Source: a bacterium (lineage in GTDB: Bacteria > Cyanobacteriota > Vampirovibrionia > Obscuribacterales > Obscuribacteraceae). From it: a stretch of 54,525 nt of DNA. The translations under genes and the position numbers were made by a program. Shown piece by piece: positions 43,264 through 52,002 of this stretch. The stretch covers positions 92,892 through 147,416 of the forward strand of contig JAGOSY010000013.1 of the NCBI GenBank assembly GCA_018062085.1, read 5' to 3'. Every line of letters begins with the position of its first letter. Positions within the stretch are counted from its first letter, which is position 1. Under the pieces are notes generated by a model, which saw nothing but the letters and a program-made list of their open reading frames with translations, was not told where the DNA came from and did no database searches.

Positions 43264-44079
43264 GCCCTCAGGCACGCCATTGGGGAAGCGAGCGGCGATT
43301 TCATCATTGATTTTTTTGATGCGATTGTCAGGGTTTGGATGGGTGCTAAAGAACTCAGGTGTGCGTGATTTTGCTAACTGATCTAGAATTTTCATTACTT
43401 TGATCATGGCCCTTGGGTCGTAGCCAGCTTGTTGTGAAAACCTTATACCAAGCCGATCTGCCTCTAGTTCGTCGTTGCGGCCAAATTTCAATGATACGAC
43501 CTGACTGATTAACATTGCCATGGCCGCCGCGTTGTTATTGCGATCATTGGGGTCGTAAGCGGCAATCACCGCCGCTCCGGTTAGGCCTTGTGAAAGCTGT
43601 TGCTTAGCCAATTGTTGCGCCGAGTGGCGTGCTGCTACGTGGCCTACTTCATGGGCCAATACACCAGCCAGTTCTCCTTTGGTTTTGAGATTTTTATACA
43701 GGCCTTCGGTGATGAAAATTTGACCACCGGGCAAGGCAAAGGCGTTAACGGTGCTGTCGTCAGCCAACAAATGAAAATGATATTGATAGGGCGTCTTGCC
43801 GGCATCTGTTTTCGCAACTAATTCTTGGCCCAGTTGCTCTACGGCCGCTTGACCGGCCGGGTCTCTGGCTTCGCCGCCATATTGCTGGGCCATCTCTGGG
43901 GCTGCTTGCAAGCCTAAAGCAATCTCTTGTTTGGGGGTCATGTCGAGATGCTGCTTTTGCTCGGTTATGGGGTTGTATACACTGCTGCCAAAATAAGAAA
44001 TTAGAGAAAAAGCCGCGATAGCTAAGGCGATTAAAAGTCGCGGGCTGATAGTAATACCGCTTTTTTGTTGCTGAGCCAT
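43252..44079 (-). CDS. M48 family metallopeptidase, membrane-anchored
   Basis: The 275-residue protein has an N-terminal membrane helix (about 14-31) and a peptidase domain with HEVGH at 143-147 and a downstream NDELEADRLG containing the third zinc ligand Glu. FFSTHPNPDNRIKKI is the typical C-terminal motif. It resembles the BepA/YcaL/Oma1 type that degrades misfolded envelope proteins; no TPR domain follows, so it is a shorter LoiP/YcaL-like form. No lipobox is seen. It converges on the VWA gene with a 12-base overlap. Confidence 0.92.
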   Translation of the reverse strand: MAQQQKSGITISPRLLIALAIAAFSLISYFGSSVYNPITEQKQHLDMTPKQEIALGLQAAPEMAQQYGGEARDPAGQAAVEQLGQELVAKTDAGKTPYQYHFHLLADDSTVNAFALPGGQIFITEGLYKNLKTKGELAGVLAHEVGHVAARHSAQQLAKQQLSQGLTGAAVIAAYDPNDRNNNAAAMAMLISQVVSLKFGRNDELEADRLGIRFSQQAGYDPRAMIKVMKILDQLAKSRTPEFFSTHPNPDNRIKKINDEIAARFPNGVPEGLVQ

Positions 44080-44293
44080 GTGCTCTGTTTAACCCCTGAT
44101 TAGTTATTGCAAGTTATTGAATAGTACAGATCTTTGCCAGCGACGGCCAGCTTGAGCAAAAGTGCCGGGAGCTGACCAAGAGCTAAAGTTCTTGACGACC
44201 GGAGGGGCCAGAATTAAGCCAGCCGAGCAAGTAAATCCAACGAAGTGGCCGTACACTAAGTTTTTCTTTTCTTTAAAGGTCGACAAAGCTCCG

Positions 44294-45622
44294 GTGAGTC
44301 TCAAGCCCTATCTCTATCTCTTTAAAAGTAGCTTAGTGGGTGCTCTCGGTGGGTTGCTCTTTGGCTTTGATACCGCTGTTATAGCTGGGGCAACTCACGC
44401 CTTGTCGCTTGAATATCAACTTGGCGCCACGGCACTTGGCTTCACTGTTTCCAGTGCTCTTTGGGGCACTGTTTTTGCTTCAATGCTCTCTGGTATACCA
44501 GGCGAAAAGTTTGGTGCTCGTGAGACATTGCGAGCGGCCGCAGTGCTCTATGTCATATCAGCATTGGGCTGTGCTTTTGCCTGGGATTGGTACTCGCTCA
44601 TTGCTTTTCGCTTTATTGGTGGTCTTGGAATTGGCTGTTCGTCTGTGCTCGGACCGGTCTATATTGCCGAGTTGGCTCCCGCGAAGTGGCGTGGTCGCCT
44701 AGTTGGGCTCTTTCAAGTCAACGTTGTCTTGGGTATTTTGCTTGCCTATTTCTCTAACTATCTGATCGGCACCTTGCCCTTGGGTTTGACCGAATGGCGC
44801 TGGAAGCTGGGCGTCTCTGCACTTCCAGCCCTGCTCTTTCTTGTCATGCTTTTTACTATTCCGCGCAGCCCCCGTTGGTTGGCGCGACGCAATCGTATTG
44901 ATGAAGCGCGAGGAGTGCTGCAGAAGACGGGTGTAGAAAATTACGAGCAGGAATTAGAGGACATTGTCTCTAGTATCAAGGCTGAGCATGCCCTGCCCAA
45001 TGAGCCACTGTTTCAGAATAAGTATCGTCTGCCAATTTTCTTAGCCATCACTATTGGTGCCTTCAATCAACTCTCTGGTATCAATGCCATTTTGTATTAT
45101 CTCAATGATATTTTTGAAAAAGCTGGCTTCGGCAAAATGTCTGGGGATGTGCAGGCGGTAATCATCGGTTTCACCAATCTTGTGGCTGTGCTCCTTGCCA
45201 TGACTATGATCGATCGCTTAGGTCGGCGCAAACTGCTATTGGTGGGTTCGGTGGGCTGTGCCATTTGTTTGGCTGGTGTGGCTGCGATATTTTTTGCTCA
45301 ACAAGGTCAAGGGTATCTTGTCTGGTTGTTGGTGGCTTATATTGCTTTCTTTTCCTTCTCCCAAGGAGCTGTGATTTGGGTCTATCTTAGTGAAATTTTT
45401 CCTACACCAGTGCGGGCCAAGGGGCAGGCCCTGGGTAGTTCTTCTCATTGGATCATGAATGCTGTTATATCTGGTCTTTTCCCGATACTGGCTAAGTCGT
45501 CGGGTGGTTATCCTTTTGCCTTTTTCGCTTTGATGATGGTGGTACAGTTCTTCCTTGTCTGGTTTATTTTCCCCGAGACCAAGGGTGTAACTCTCGAAGA
45601 TATGGAGAAACGTATTGCTTAG
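44294..45622 (+). CDS. sugar porter family MFS transporter
   Basis: From GTG 44294 the product has 442 residues, in line with sugar porters, and begins VSLKPYLYLFKSSLVGALGG; an open frame back to 44162 would add 44 residues with no family counterpart, and neither start has a well-spaced Shine-Dalgarno sequence. Twelve helices are expected. LFGFDTAVIAGA, RFIGGLGIGCSSVLGPVYIAELAPAKWRGRL (in two parts), NQLSGINAILYYLNDIF and PETKGVTLEDME are GLUT/XylE-family signatures. It imports hexose or pentose with protons. It overlaps the SDR gene by eight bases. Confidence 0.9.
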   Translation: MSLKPYLYLFKSSLVGALGGLLFGFDTAVIAGATHALSLEYQLGATALGFTVSSALWGTVFASMLSGIPGEKFGARETLRAAAVLYVISALGCAFAWDWYSLIAFRFIGGLGIGCSSVLGPVYIAELAPAKWRGRLVGLFQVNVVLGILLAYFSNYLIGTLPLGLTEWRWKLGVSALPALLFLVMLFTIPRSPRWLARRNRIDEARGVLQKTGVENYEQELEDIVSSIKAEHALPNEPLFQNKYRLPIFLAITIGAFNQLSGINAILYYLNDIFEKAGFGKMSGDVQAVIIGFTNLVAVLLAMTMIDRLGRRKLLLVGSVGCAICLAGVAAIFFAQQGQGYLVWLLVAYIAFFSFSQGAVIWVYLSEIFPTPVRAKGQALGSSSHWIMNAVISGLFPILAKSSGGYPFAFFALMMVVQFFLVWFIFPETKGVTLEDMEKRIA

Positions 45623-46457
45623 GCTGTCGCAGAAGTATCCAGGCAAACGTGCTTTTATTACTGGAGCCGCTGGCGGTCTCGGTTTAGCTTTTGCTCTAGA
45701 ACTGGCTCAAGATGGCTGGAAAATCGCCATGGCCGATCTCAATTTTGAGAAATTGAAAGAGGCTGCCGCCAAAGTAATTTCAGCTGGAGCTGAAGTCGAA
45801 ATTTATTCTTTTGATGTTACCGATCACAGTCAATTTAAGTTAGCCCTTGAAGATTTTGAGCAGAAGGTCGGGGCAGTTGATTTTGCTATTAACTCTGCTG
45901 GTCTTGGTTGTGGTGGCTATATTGATGAGTTGCCAATTGAAATTTTTCGCAAAATAATTGATGTTAATCTAATGGGCACTATTAACGGCTGTCATCTTTT
46001 TGTGCCCTCTATGAAGCGTCAGAGAACTGGTCACATTCTCAACATTGCCAGTGCTGCTGCTTTTGTTTCGGCTCCAATGATGTCGCCATACAATATCTCT
46101 AAAGCTGGAGTTGTCTCCCTCAGCGAGTCTCTGCGCAGTGAGCTGGTTGACAGTAATGTCTTTACTACGGTGCTAATGCCTGCCTACATTCGTACTGATT
46201 TGGGAAAAGGCACTTTGGGGCCAGAGCTCTACAGTGATCGGGCGCAGTATCTTATGCAACACTCTGCCCTTGAGCCTGCTGACGTCGCTCGAATTGCTTT
46301 AAAAGCTGTCGCTGCCGAGAAGTTATATGTCGTGCTGCCGAGGCATGCCCGTTTTCTCTGGCGATTGAAGCGACTTTTGCCAAATAGATTTTGGACTATA
46401 GTCAAATTTGGTGCTGAAAAGCTCATTGCCCAAGTAGATAAGGCGTCTAAGAGTTAG
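45615..46457 (+). CDS. short-chain dehydrogenase/reductase
   Basis: The 280-residue classical SDR has TGAAGGLG for the dinucleotide, FAINSAGLG (NSAG), catalytic Ser in NIASAAAF and the catalytic YxxxK in YNISK. It uses NAD(P)H to reduce or oxidise a carbonyl or alcohol; the last 60 residues are hydrophobic and basic as in membrane-associated lipid SDRs. It starts at TTG inside the end of the transporter gene and precedes a flavin monooxygenase on the opposite strand. Substrate unknown. Confidence 0.9.
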   Translation: MLRLSQKYPGKRAFITGAAGGLGLAFALELAQDGWKIAMADLNFEKLKEAAAKVISAGAEVEIYSFDVTDHSQFKLALEDFEQKVGAVDFAINSAGLGCGGYIDELPIEIFRKIIDVNLMGTINGCHLFVPSMKRQRTGHILNIASAAAFVSAPMMSPYNISKAGVVSLSESLRSELVDSNVFTTVLMPAYIRTDLGKGTLGPELYSDRAQYLMQHSALEPADVARIALKAVAAEKLYVVLPRHARFLWRLKRLLPNRFWTIVKFGAEKLIAQVDKASKS

Positions 46458-46464
46458 GCTCTAG

Positions 46465-47796
46465 CTACTTAGTGCTTTTACTTTTGAGGAAATGTTTGTC
46501 TATGGTGGGTAGTAACCAGAGCATGCTCTCTGCTGATTTGATTAGTTTGAGTGTGGCCATCGGATCAATTAAATGGGTTGTGGGCAGCGGTTGTTTAGCA
46601 AATTCGAGAACTTCACCCAAGGGGTTTTGCAAGCGCCGCTGCAAAATTATTAGCTTAGCTAAGAGTCTAGAAGCTGGCGTCAGCAGTGGCCCAAAACCAT
46701 AGCGCGCTTGGGCCCAGCCGTAAATATAGAGTTGCTTGTGGTGTGGTGCCACCAGTCCCCAGAAAGCCTTAACTACCGGTCCTTCTATGGGCACGAGGTG
46801 AGGTTCTAAAAATGGCATTGAGACATTGAAACCAGTGGCGCAAACGATTAGATCAAAGGACTCTCTTATACCATCAATAAATTCAACCGTGTCTCCATCA
46901 AATTTTTTGATGTCGCCATGAGGTTTGATTTTGCCATGCTTGAGATAGTGCAAAAGTTCAGTGTTGATGGTGGGGTGGTGCTCGAAAATTTTGTGATCTG
47001 GCGTCATTAAGCCATATTTGCGGTAGTCACCGACCACTATTTTTAGCAACATTGTCATGTAGATTCGCTGCATCCACACTGGCATTTTTGTAGTTAGTAG
47101 TTCTGCTGTTGGTTTACCGTAAAAAGTTTTTGGTAAAAACCAATAGCCTCTCCTTAAGCTTAGATGGGCGGTGCGGCCGACCCTGGCTGCTTCGGCGACG
47201 ATGTCGCAGGCTGAGTTGCCGCCGCCAATGACGAGCACTTTTTTGTCTTTCAATTGGTCTGGACTTTTATAGTCTTTCGAGTGCATCATTTCGCCACTAA
47301 ACTGGCCTTCGTATTGTGGCCAGCGCCGCTCCCAGTGGTGTCCGTTGCAGACTACAACTCCCTCATATATGCGACTCTGGCCATCAGCCAAATCAACTTG
47401 CCAGCCATCTTTAAGCTGCGTCACTTTCGTGACAGTGCAATTGAAATTGATGTTTTCACTTAATTCGAAGTGTTTTGCATAGCTTTCTAAATAGGCCAGC
47501 ATTTGCTCGGCGCTAGGAAAATCTGGATAGCTCTCGGGCATTGGATAGTCAGGAAATTCAGTGGTCTTGCGCGACGAAATAATATGGGCGCCTTTATAGA
47601 CACCATGGCGCCAGTTTCCGCCTAGTTCGGCTTCGCTCTCAAGCTGATCGTAGGCGATTCCTTGACTTTTAAGTGCCCGTGCAGCACTGATACCTACTGG
47701 GCCAGCGCCAATAATGACGATCTTGTTATTGGTTGTAGTGACAACAGGGTTTGGGTTTGGCAAGGGGCGCTCTTGAGCTGGTGAATCAAATTGCAA
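46465..47796 (-). CDS. flavin-containing monooxygenase
   Basis: The 443-residue protein carries FAD site GAGPVG near residues 31-36, ELGGNWRHGVYKG, FMO/BVMO-type signature CNGHHWERRWPQYEG, and NADPH site VIGGGNSACDIVAEAA. These define class B flavin monooxygenases, which oxidise heteroatoms or ketones. It is convergent with an SDR that could supply or use the carbonyl substrate; that link is only positional. Confidence 0.93.
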   Translation of the reverse strand: MQFDSPAQERPLPNPNPVVTTTNNKIVIIGAGPVGISAARALKSQGIAYDQLESEAELGGNWRHGVYKGAHIISSRKTTEFPDYPMPESYPDFPSAEQMLAYLESYAKHFELSENINFNCTVTKVTQLKDGWQVDLADGQSRIYEGVVVCNGHHWERRWPQYEGQFSGEMMHSKDYKSPDQLKDKKVLVIGGGNSACDIVAEAARVGRTAHLSLRRGYWFLPKTFYGKPTAELLTTKMPVWMQRIYMTMLLKIVVGDYRKYGLMTPDHKIFEHHPTINTELLHYLKHGKIKPHGDIKKFDGDTVEFIDGIRESFDLIVCATGFNVSMPFLEPHLVPIEGPVVKAFWGLVAPHHKQLYIYGWAQARYGFGPLLTPASRLLAKLIILQRRLQNPLGEVLEFAKQPLPTTHLIDPMATLKLIKSAESMLWLLPTIDKHFLKSKSTK

Positions 47797-47903
47797 TTCT
47801 AACCTTTATGAGAACTGGAGCCTAGGTTTCCACACAATACAGTCACAATCACATGCTAAACCTGAATTAGATGGTCGGTAGAGTAAAGGTTTGAAGGAAG
47901 ATA

Positions 47904-48155
47904 TTGAGTTTGTTTGCTTGTAACTATTTTGTCGATGAAGATCAAGCGCGGACTCGTATCGTAGAGCTTGAAGCCGTCAATTCGCATCTCAGTTTAGAAG
48001 TTGCATCTCGCCGCAACAATGAACTAGTGCAGCAGGAAATGCTCAAGGAGTTGGCAAGTCGCAATGCCACCCTTGAGCATTTTCGCAGCGGCGAACTATT
48101 TTTCGATAGGTACGTTCATTGGCAGAGGGCTTGGTGCCTGGCTTGGATCGCTTGA
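47904..48155 (+). CDS. possible small coiled-coil protein
   Basis: The 83-residue frame starts at TTG with GAAGGAAG just upstream. Residues 12-60 (RTRIVELEAVNSHLSLEVAS and so on) look like a genuine amphipathic coiled coil. The last 20 residues, rich in Trp, fall within the convergent gene at 48096 and look like antisense reading. It may be a real short gene or a truncated one. Confidence 0.4.
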   Translation: MSLFACNYFVDEDQARTRIVELEAVNSHLSLEVASRRNNELVQQEMLKELASRNATLEHFRSGELFFDRYVHWQRAWCLAWIA

Positions 48156-48596
48156 GTGTCTAACCATTACTGTAGGATAGGCTGGCACGGCTACGGGGAC
48201 GTTGGCCGCATGGTCAATCACTACACCCGATTGGGCTGTGGGCTTGTTCGACATGTTGCTAATGTACTTTTGGGCAAAATAGGCAAACCCCACAAGAATT
48301 GTCATTGTCAGCAGGGCCACCATTGCTCCGGAGAAGTCAAAAGTTTCTTCGTGGCTAGAACGGACATTTTCTTCGTGAATCAGCACTCGTTCGATTTGGT
48401 GTTGCCTTACGTCTATCTCGTAGGCATGCTGGTCCCTCACTGCTTGTGCGTTAGATGCTTGCTCTTCTAATGAAGCTTCTGTTGCTGGTTCTTGGTTCGG
48501 TGCTATTAGGTCTTGGTCGTAGAGCATTTCGTCTAGGGCGACGGCGACCTCTTGCGGGTAAAGCGGTTGCTTTTGCTCTTCGTTCTCTGAAGTCAT
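48096..48596 (-). CDS. single-pass membrane protein
   Basis: The 166-residue protein has an acidic, helical N-terminal half (about 1-87), one membrane helix (GAMVALLTMTILVGFAYFA, about 90-108) and a Pro/Val-rich tail of about 50 residues. Topology resembles an anchored adaptor. It follows the 48639-49013 gene by 42 bases in the same direction. No family recognised. Confidence 0.55.
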   Translation of the reverse strand: MTSENEEQKQPLYPQEVAVALDEMLYDQDLIAPNQEPATEASLEEQASNAQAVRDQHAYEIDVRQHQIERVLIHEENVRSSHEETFDFSGAMVALLTMTILVGFAYFAQKYISNMSNKPTAQSGVVIDHAANVPVAVPAYPTVMVRHSSDPSQAPSPLPMNVPIEK

Positions 48597-48638
48597 TTTG
48601 TCACCAGTTTCTCTTGCTATCTGCCTAAGAGTGACTAG

Positions 48639-49013
48639 TTAAGAGGCGTTTAGTTCCATTTTGTTAATTGTCTTCCGTGGTACGGCACTTTTGCAGGCAT
48701 TTCCGGCGTCTGTGGAGCTGTCATGAAAATTTGCTTGGTTTGATCCGGTGACAAGATTGATAGCCTCGTGTAAATCTTGTAACTTGGCTTCGGTGCGCTC
48801 TTCAATTAGTTTGTTGCTGCTGCGCTGGGCTTTGTGCCTTGCTAGTAAGAGCCCTACGATCATGCGATTTATGGCACGAATGTGTGGATCGCTCAGTCCA
48901 TATGAGAGCGCCAATATGATATGGGCCGAGCTACTTGCGGCTTGATTGATTTTTCTTAGTCGCCTAATGGTTGCCAACGGGCGGGTCTCAAGCCAGCGTG
49001 CTATGGCTGTCAC
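48639..49013 (-). CDS. small basic hypothetical protein
   Basis: The 124-residue protein begins at GTG overlapping the previous stop by one base (TAGTG). The first two thirds are helical and basic (RPLATIRRLRKINQA; MIVGLLLARHKAQR), and the rest is polar. No known motif. Translational coupling with the GGPQDGY protein suggests a joint role. Confidence 0.55.
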   Translation of the reverse strand: MTAIARWLETRPLATIRRLRKINQAASSSAHIILALSYGLSDPHIRAINRMIVGLLLARHKAQRSSNKLIEERTEAKLQDLHEAINLVTGSNQANFHDSSTDAGNACKSAVPRKTINKMELNAS

Positions 49014-49273
49014 TATCTACTCCTCAAGCTATTGCTCTGCTGTTCAAAACCTTTTAGTTCTTGCAATTCTTCTGCCGTGATTGCTTGGTAGCCGCTAAAG
49101 ACGTAGCGCAGTCTGCTAATGCCGGCGCTGAAGCAGACTCTTTCGAAGTAATAAATGGTGGCTACGTTTTTGCTTGGAGTTGGTAATAGAAAATAGGGCG
49201 GAGGCGTCAGCAGGCACTCGATTGAATATCCATCTTGGGGACCGCCCAAAAGCTCTATGGCTAAATTTCTCAA
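49013..49273 (-). CDS. small protein with IELLGGPQDG motif
   Basis: The 86-residue protein starts at TTG with GTAGGTGA upstream. Its N terminus IELLGGPQDGYSIE matches a motif seen in many short hypothetical bacterial and phage proteins of unknown function, followed by a YYFERVCFSAGISRLRYVFSGY core and a polar tail. First of a run of three small leftward genes. Confidence 0.6.
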   Translation of the reverse strand: MRNLAIELLGGPQDGYSIECLLTPPPYFLLPTPSKNVATIYYFERVCFSAGISRLRYVFSGYQAITAEELQELKGFEQQSNSLRSR

Positions 49274-49304
49274 GTGTCACCTACTCTTTTAAGCGAACGG
49301 GATT

Positions 49305-49817
49305 TTAAGCGAATGCGAGGGCTTCGGTTCGAACGGTGGCTGCCCATACTTCTATGCGAGCTTGAGTAAGCTCGGATTCGTTCATTTCGTCTATGACTAG
49401 GCCGACAAAAGCACCGTCTACAACTGACTCTGAGTGAGCAAATTCGAAGCCGTCTATCGGCACATTGTGGGCAATTACCCGCGCGCCTCTCTCTCTGACC
49501 TTGTCGTAGAGAATTTTCATGGCGCTAACAAAGTTGTATGTATAGCTCACTTGATCGCCGACGCCGAAGAGGGCTACTGTTTTTTTCTTGAAGTCAATTT
49601 GATCAAGTTGCGGTAAGAAGTCTGCCCAGTCGTCAGTTAGCTCACCGTCGCCCCAGGTTGAGCCCCCAAGTATGAGCAAATCGCAGTTGCGAAAATCTTC
49701 TGTGTTAGCTCTATCGATGCATCGGACTTCATCAATAAGATCTGGCAGGACCGCTTGTATAGCCTCTGCTACCGCTGTGGTGTTGCCGGTCATTGTTCCG
49801 TAAAATAGTTTTCCCAC
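49305..49817 (-). CDS. long-chain-type flavodoxin
   Basis: The 170-residue protein matches bacterial flavodoxins of the long-chain type: FMN phosphate loop YGTMTGNT, 50s loop GGSTWGDGELTDDW and 90s loop GVGDQVSYTYNF with the insertion. Trp and Tyr flank the flavin. It is a low-potential electron carrier that commonly replaces ferredoxin under iron limitation; P450 or other partners in this window are possible. A hairpin lies in its leader. Confidence 0.94.
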   Translation of the reverse strand: MGKLFYGTMTGNTTAVAEAIQAVLPDLIDEVRCIDRANTEDFRNCDLLILGGSTWGDGELTDDWADFLPQLDQIDFKKKTVALFGVGDQVSYTYNFVSAMKILYDKVRERGARVIAHNVPIDGFEFAHSESVVDGAFVGLVIDEMNESELTQARIEVWAATVRTEALAFA

Positions 49818-50354
49818 GATATTTTCTCCAGTATTTGTAGCGCATTAGTGGGCGCGGCGGTGCACTGCCAATGGTGGCAGTGTAAAGACAAGTGAATTCA
49901 GCCGCCGAAGCGGTTGTAAGTTGCGAAAGATAGGTTTTCTCTGCTCGTCTAGTTTGTTTGAATCTCTACGGTCGGAGAATTGGTTGCTATTGAGAATAAA
50001 TTGCAACCATGGAGGCAGCATATCTCAGGTTGACTGTTAATGCAAGTGGCTTAAGTATTTCCTGCCTGGAGCGGTGCAGTGCAGACAGGGGCCATCGTTT
50101 GACCTCTCTGCCTGGGCTAGTTCGCAATGATGATCTGCGAATACTTCTCAATAACTGTTTATATTTATCCTGCTATTGTTTCATCGTTTTTTGCTTTTGC
50201 TAGCGTACTTGTCTCGAAAGCTTGGTCTGGTCGGCTTTGTGGTCTTGTTGCGAATAGTGTCAGAATTGACTGGTGTTTGCTAGGCTTCGATTTAGTACTT
50301 GAGCTGGCCCGTTGTCGTACTATGAATGGGCTTTATCATTTAAGGAGCCATTTG
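49818..50354. other. 537-base divergent intergenic region
   Basis: It separates flavodoxin from the histidine phosphatase. It includes the hairpin at 49861-49884. An open frame extends into it from the phosphatase gene (from 50127) and another from 50009, but both read as low-quality, cysteine- and leucine-rich peptide with no Shine-Dalgarno sequence, and I do not call them genes. Confidence 0.5.
49863..49882. promoter_or_regulatory. inverted repeat CACTGCCA-ATGG-TGGCAGTG in flavodoxin leader
   Basis: Eight perfect base pairs with a four-base loop, extendable by a G-U and a T-A pair, 46 bases upstream of the flavodoxin start. There is no U run, so a repressor or activator operator is more likely than a terminator. 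Regulator unknown. Confidence 0.5.
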
Positions 50355-50924
50355 GTGTCAGAGCAAGAGAACCATGAGCAAGTTGAGAAGTTCTATTTTG
50401 TCCGCCATGGTCAAACCCACGCTAATCTAAGTAATCTGGCAGCTGGTGCTGGCTGGGATGTTGAACTTAACGAGACTGGGATTGCCCAGGCTAGGCACCT
50501 AGCTGAAAGTGCCGCTCTTCAAGCCTGCATTGGCGTCAAGACTATTTGTGTCAGCCCTATGCTTCGTGCAAGGCAGACCGCAGAGTCGCTCAATCATGTT
50601 TTGAAAGCTGAGACAGTGACGGTAGATGACTTAAGAGAGTGGCATCTCGGTGAGTGGGAAAAGCGTGCTTGGAGCGAGCTTCCTGATTTGTTTTTGCCTG
50701 ATTCCAATCCACCAGGTGGTGAAGCTCAAATTGAGTTTGGTATGAGGGTTAATCAAGGCTTACAAAAAGCTTTGTCAAACCCTGGACCGGTCTTGATTGT
50801 TGCCCACGGAGGAGTGTGGCACGCCATTACTAAAATACTGCAAATTGAGCATGGCCACATTGCTAATTGTCAGTTAAAGGAAGTGCGACGTGCCCACAAG
50901 AATGCGGCTTGGGCGGTGGTCTAA
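50355..50924 (+). CDS. histidine phosphatase family protein
   Basis: The GTG at 50355 has AAGGAG seven bases upstream and yields a 189-residue protein of normal family length; the open frame back to 50127 is discarded. FVRHGQTHAN carries the nucleophilic His, SPMLRARQTA the second phosphate-binding Arg, the acid is in DDLREWHLGEWE, and AHGGVWHA holds the second His. Family members are phosphoglycerate mutase-like phosphatases acting on sugar phosphates, nucleotides or cobalamin precursors; substrate not assignable here. Confidence 0.92.
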   Translation: MSEQENHEQVEKFYFVRHGQTHANLSNLAAGAGWDVELNETGIAQARHLAESAALQACIGVKTICVSPMLRARQTAESLNHVLKAETVTVDDLREWHLGEWEKRAWSELPDLFLPDSNPPGGEAQIEFGMRVNQGLQKALSNPGPVLIVAHGGVWHAITKILQIEHGHIANCQLKEVRRAHKNAAWAVV

Positions 50925-50946
50925 GGCTAAGAACTAACACTAAGAA

Positions 50947-51792
50947 CTAGCACTGCCGCTTTGAGAGCGTAGGAAATTCTTGCTCTTTCATATAAGGGAA
51001 GATTTTGCGGCGATACTGATATATGAATATTGCTGCTATGGGGGTGCCGAAGACTATCCCCAATGTAAGAGCGATGATGGCAAATAGAGACATTGTGATC
51101 ATGCCTTTCATATCAGCCAAAACGTCATTCATTTCGTGCAGCGGCCCTTTTACATTAGTCAGTGGTTGCAGCAACGATAGCAATGGCCCATTGAGCCCCT
51201 CAACGTCCGCTTCCATCAAGCTGAGATCTTGGCGGACGCCGGTCATTTGTTTGCTGACTTCTATAACATGGTCGTCCATTGAAACTAGGTGTTTTTCTAG
51301 GGTGCCCAGTCTGTTGCTAACATTTTGCAGCTTTGTCGCAAGGCTGTTCATTGAGGGTTCAAGAGCGCCCATCGGCCCTTCCAGTTTCATCATCTGTTGT
51401 TGTAGCTGCACCGTGCCTTTACCTAGGCGAATCACCGGCGCCATTAGTCGCTTAATTGGATGAAAGCCTTTAATTTCAGGGTCTTCTGCCGGCGGTTGCA
51501 GGTCTTTGCCTTCTATGTGTATACCTGGCACTTTGTTTATAGCCTGCGCCGCTTCTCTATTTTCTTGCTTTTGGGCTGAGCTGACTGGTCTGAGCGGAAT
51601 TGCGTGGCTATTCATCTCGCTTTTGACCCCCTGACTGTTTCCACCTAGGTCTTTAGTGACCTTTGTGTTTGTCGGTTGGGAGCTAGCAGTCGGTGCCGCC
51701 GGCGTCTGAGCCACTGACATAATCAGGCAGGATGGCAGAAACAAAGCATAGGCGACTTTCTTACTGGTCGTGAAATTGGGAAATATGGGCAT
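50947..51792 (-). CDS. exported coiled-coil protein with C-terminal membrane anchor
   Basis: The 281-residue protein has an N-terminal hydrophobic signal (about 11-30), a Ser/Pro/Asn linker, a long helical coiled coil (about 115-230) with regular L/M heptads, a membrane helix (about 233-260) and a short basic tail. MCE-like or membrane-tether topologies are possible, but no motif proves it. Function unknown. Confidence 0.6.
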   Translation of the reverse strand: MPIFPNFTTSKKVAYALFLPSCLIMSVAQTPAAPTASSQPTNTKVTKDLGGNSQGVKSEMNSHAIPLRPVSSAQKQENREAAQAINKVPGIHIEGKDLQPPAEDPEIKGFHPIKRLMAPVIRLGKGTVQLQQQMMKLEGPMGALEPSMNSLATKLQNVSNRLGTLEKHLVSMDDHVIEVSKQMTGVRQDLSLMEADVEGLNGPLLSLLQPLTNVKGPLHEMNDVLADMKGMITMSLFAIIALTLGIVFGTPIAAIFIYQYRRKIFPYMKEQEFPTLSKRQC

Positions 51793-52002
51793 CTGGCGCT
51801 CCGCTCTCTGCTGAGCCGCAGACTAGGGCTTGTCAAAATAGTTCCAAGTTTTTGTTCTAGCTTTAGGTGGCTATGGCGGTTGATCTAATTTGATACTCGC
51901 ATGGTTCGTATTTTCACCAATGACAGCGACATCTTGGCAAGCTAGTATTCAGCTCCAGTCCCCCTGAAAGCGTCTTCACCCCTCCGCCTAAGGTACATAT
52001 TA

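Noticed and set aside
44162..44293. 44-codon N-terminal extension of the sugar transporter
   Set aside because: The added residues do not resemble any porter and the usual first helix begins right after the GTG at 44294; the start remains uncertain.
50009..50203. 64-codon plus-strand frame in the 49.8-50.3 kb gap
   Set aside because: Low-quality Cys/Leu-rich translation, no ribosome binding site, no conserved pattern.
50127..50354. 76-codon upstream extension of the histidine phosphatase frame
   Set aside because: The GTG at 50355 has an ideal AAGGAG and gives the normal family length; the extension is hydrophobic and cysteine-rich without a family counterpart.
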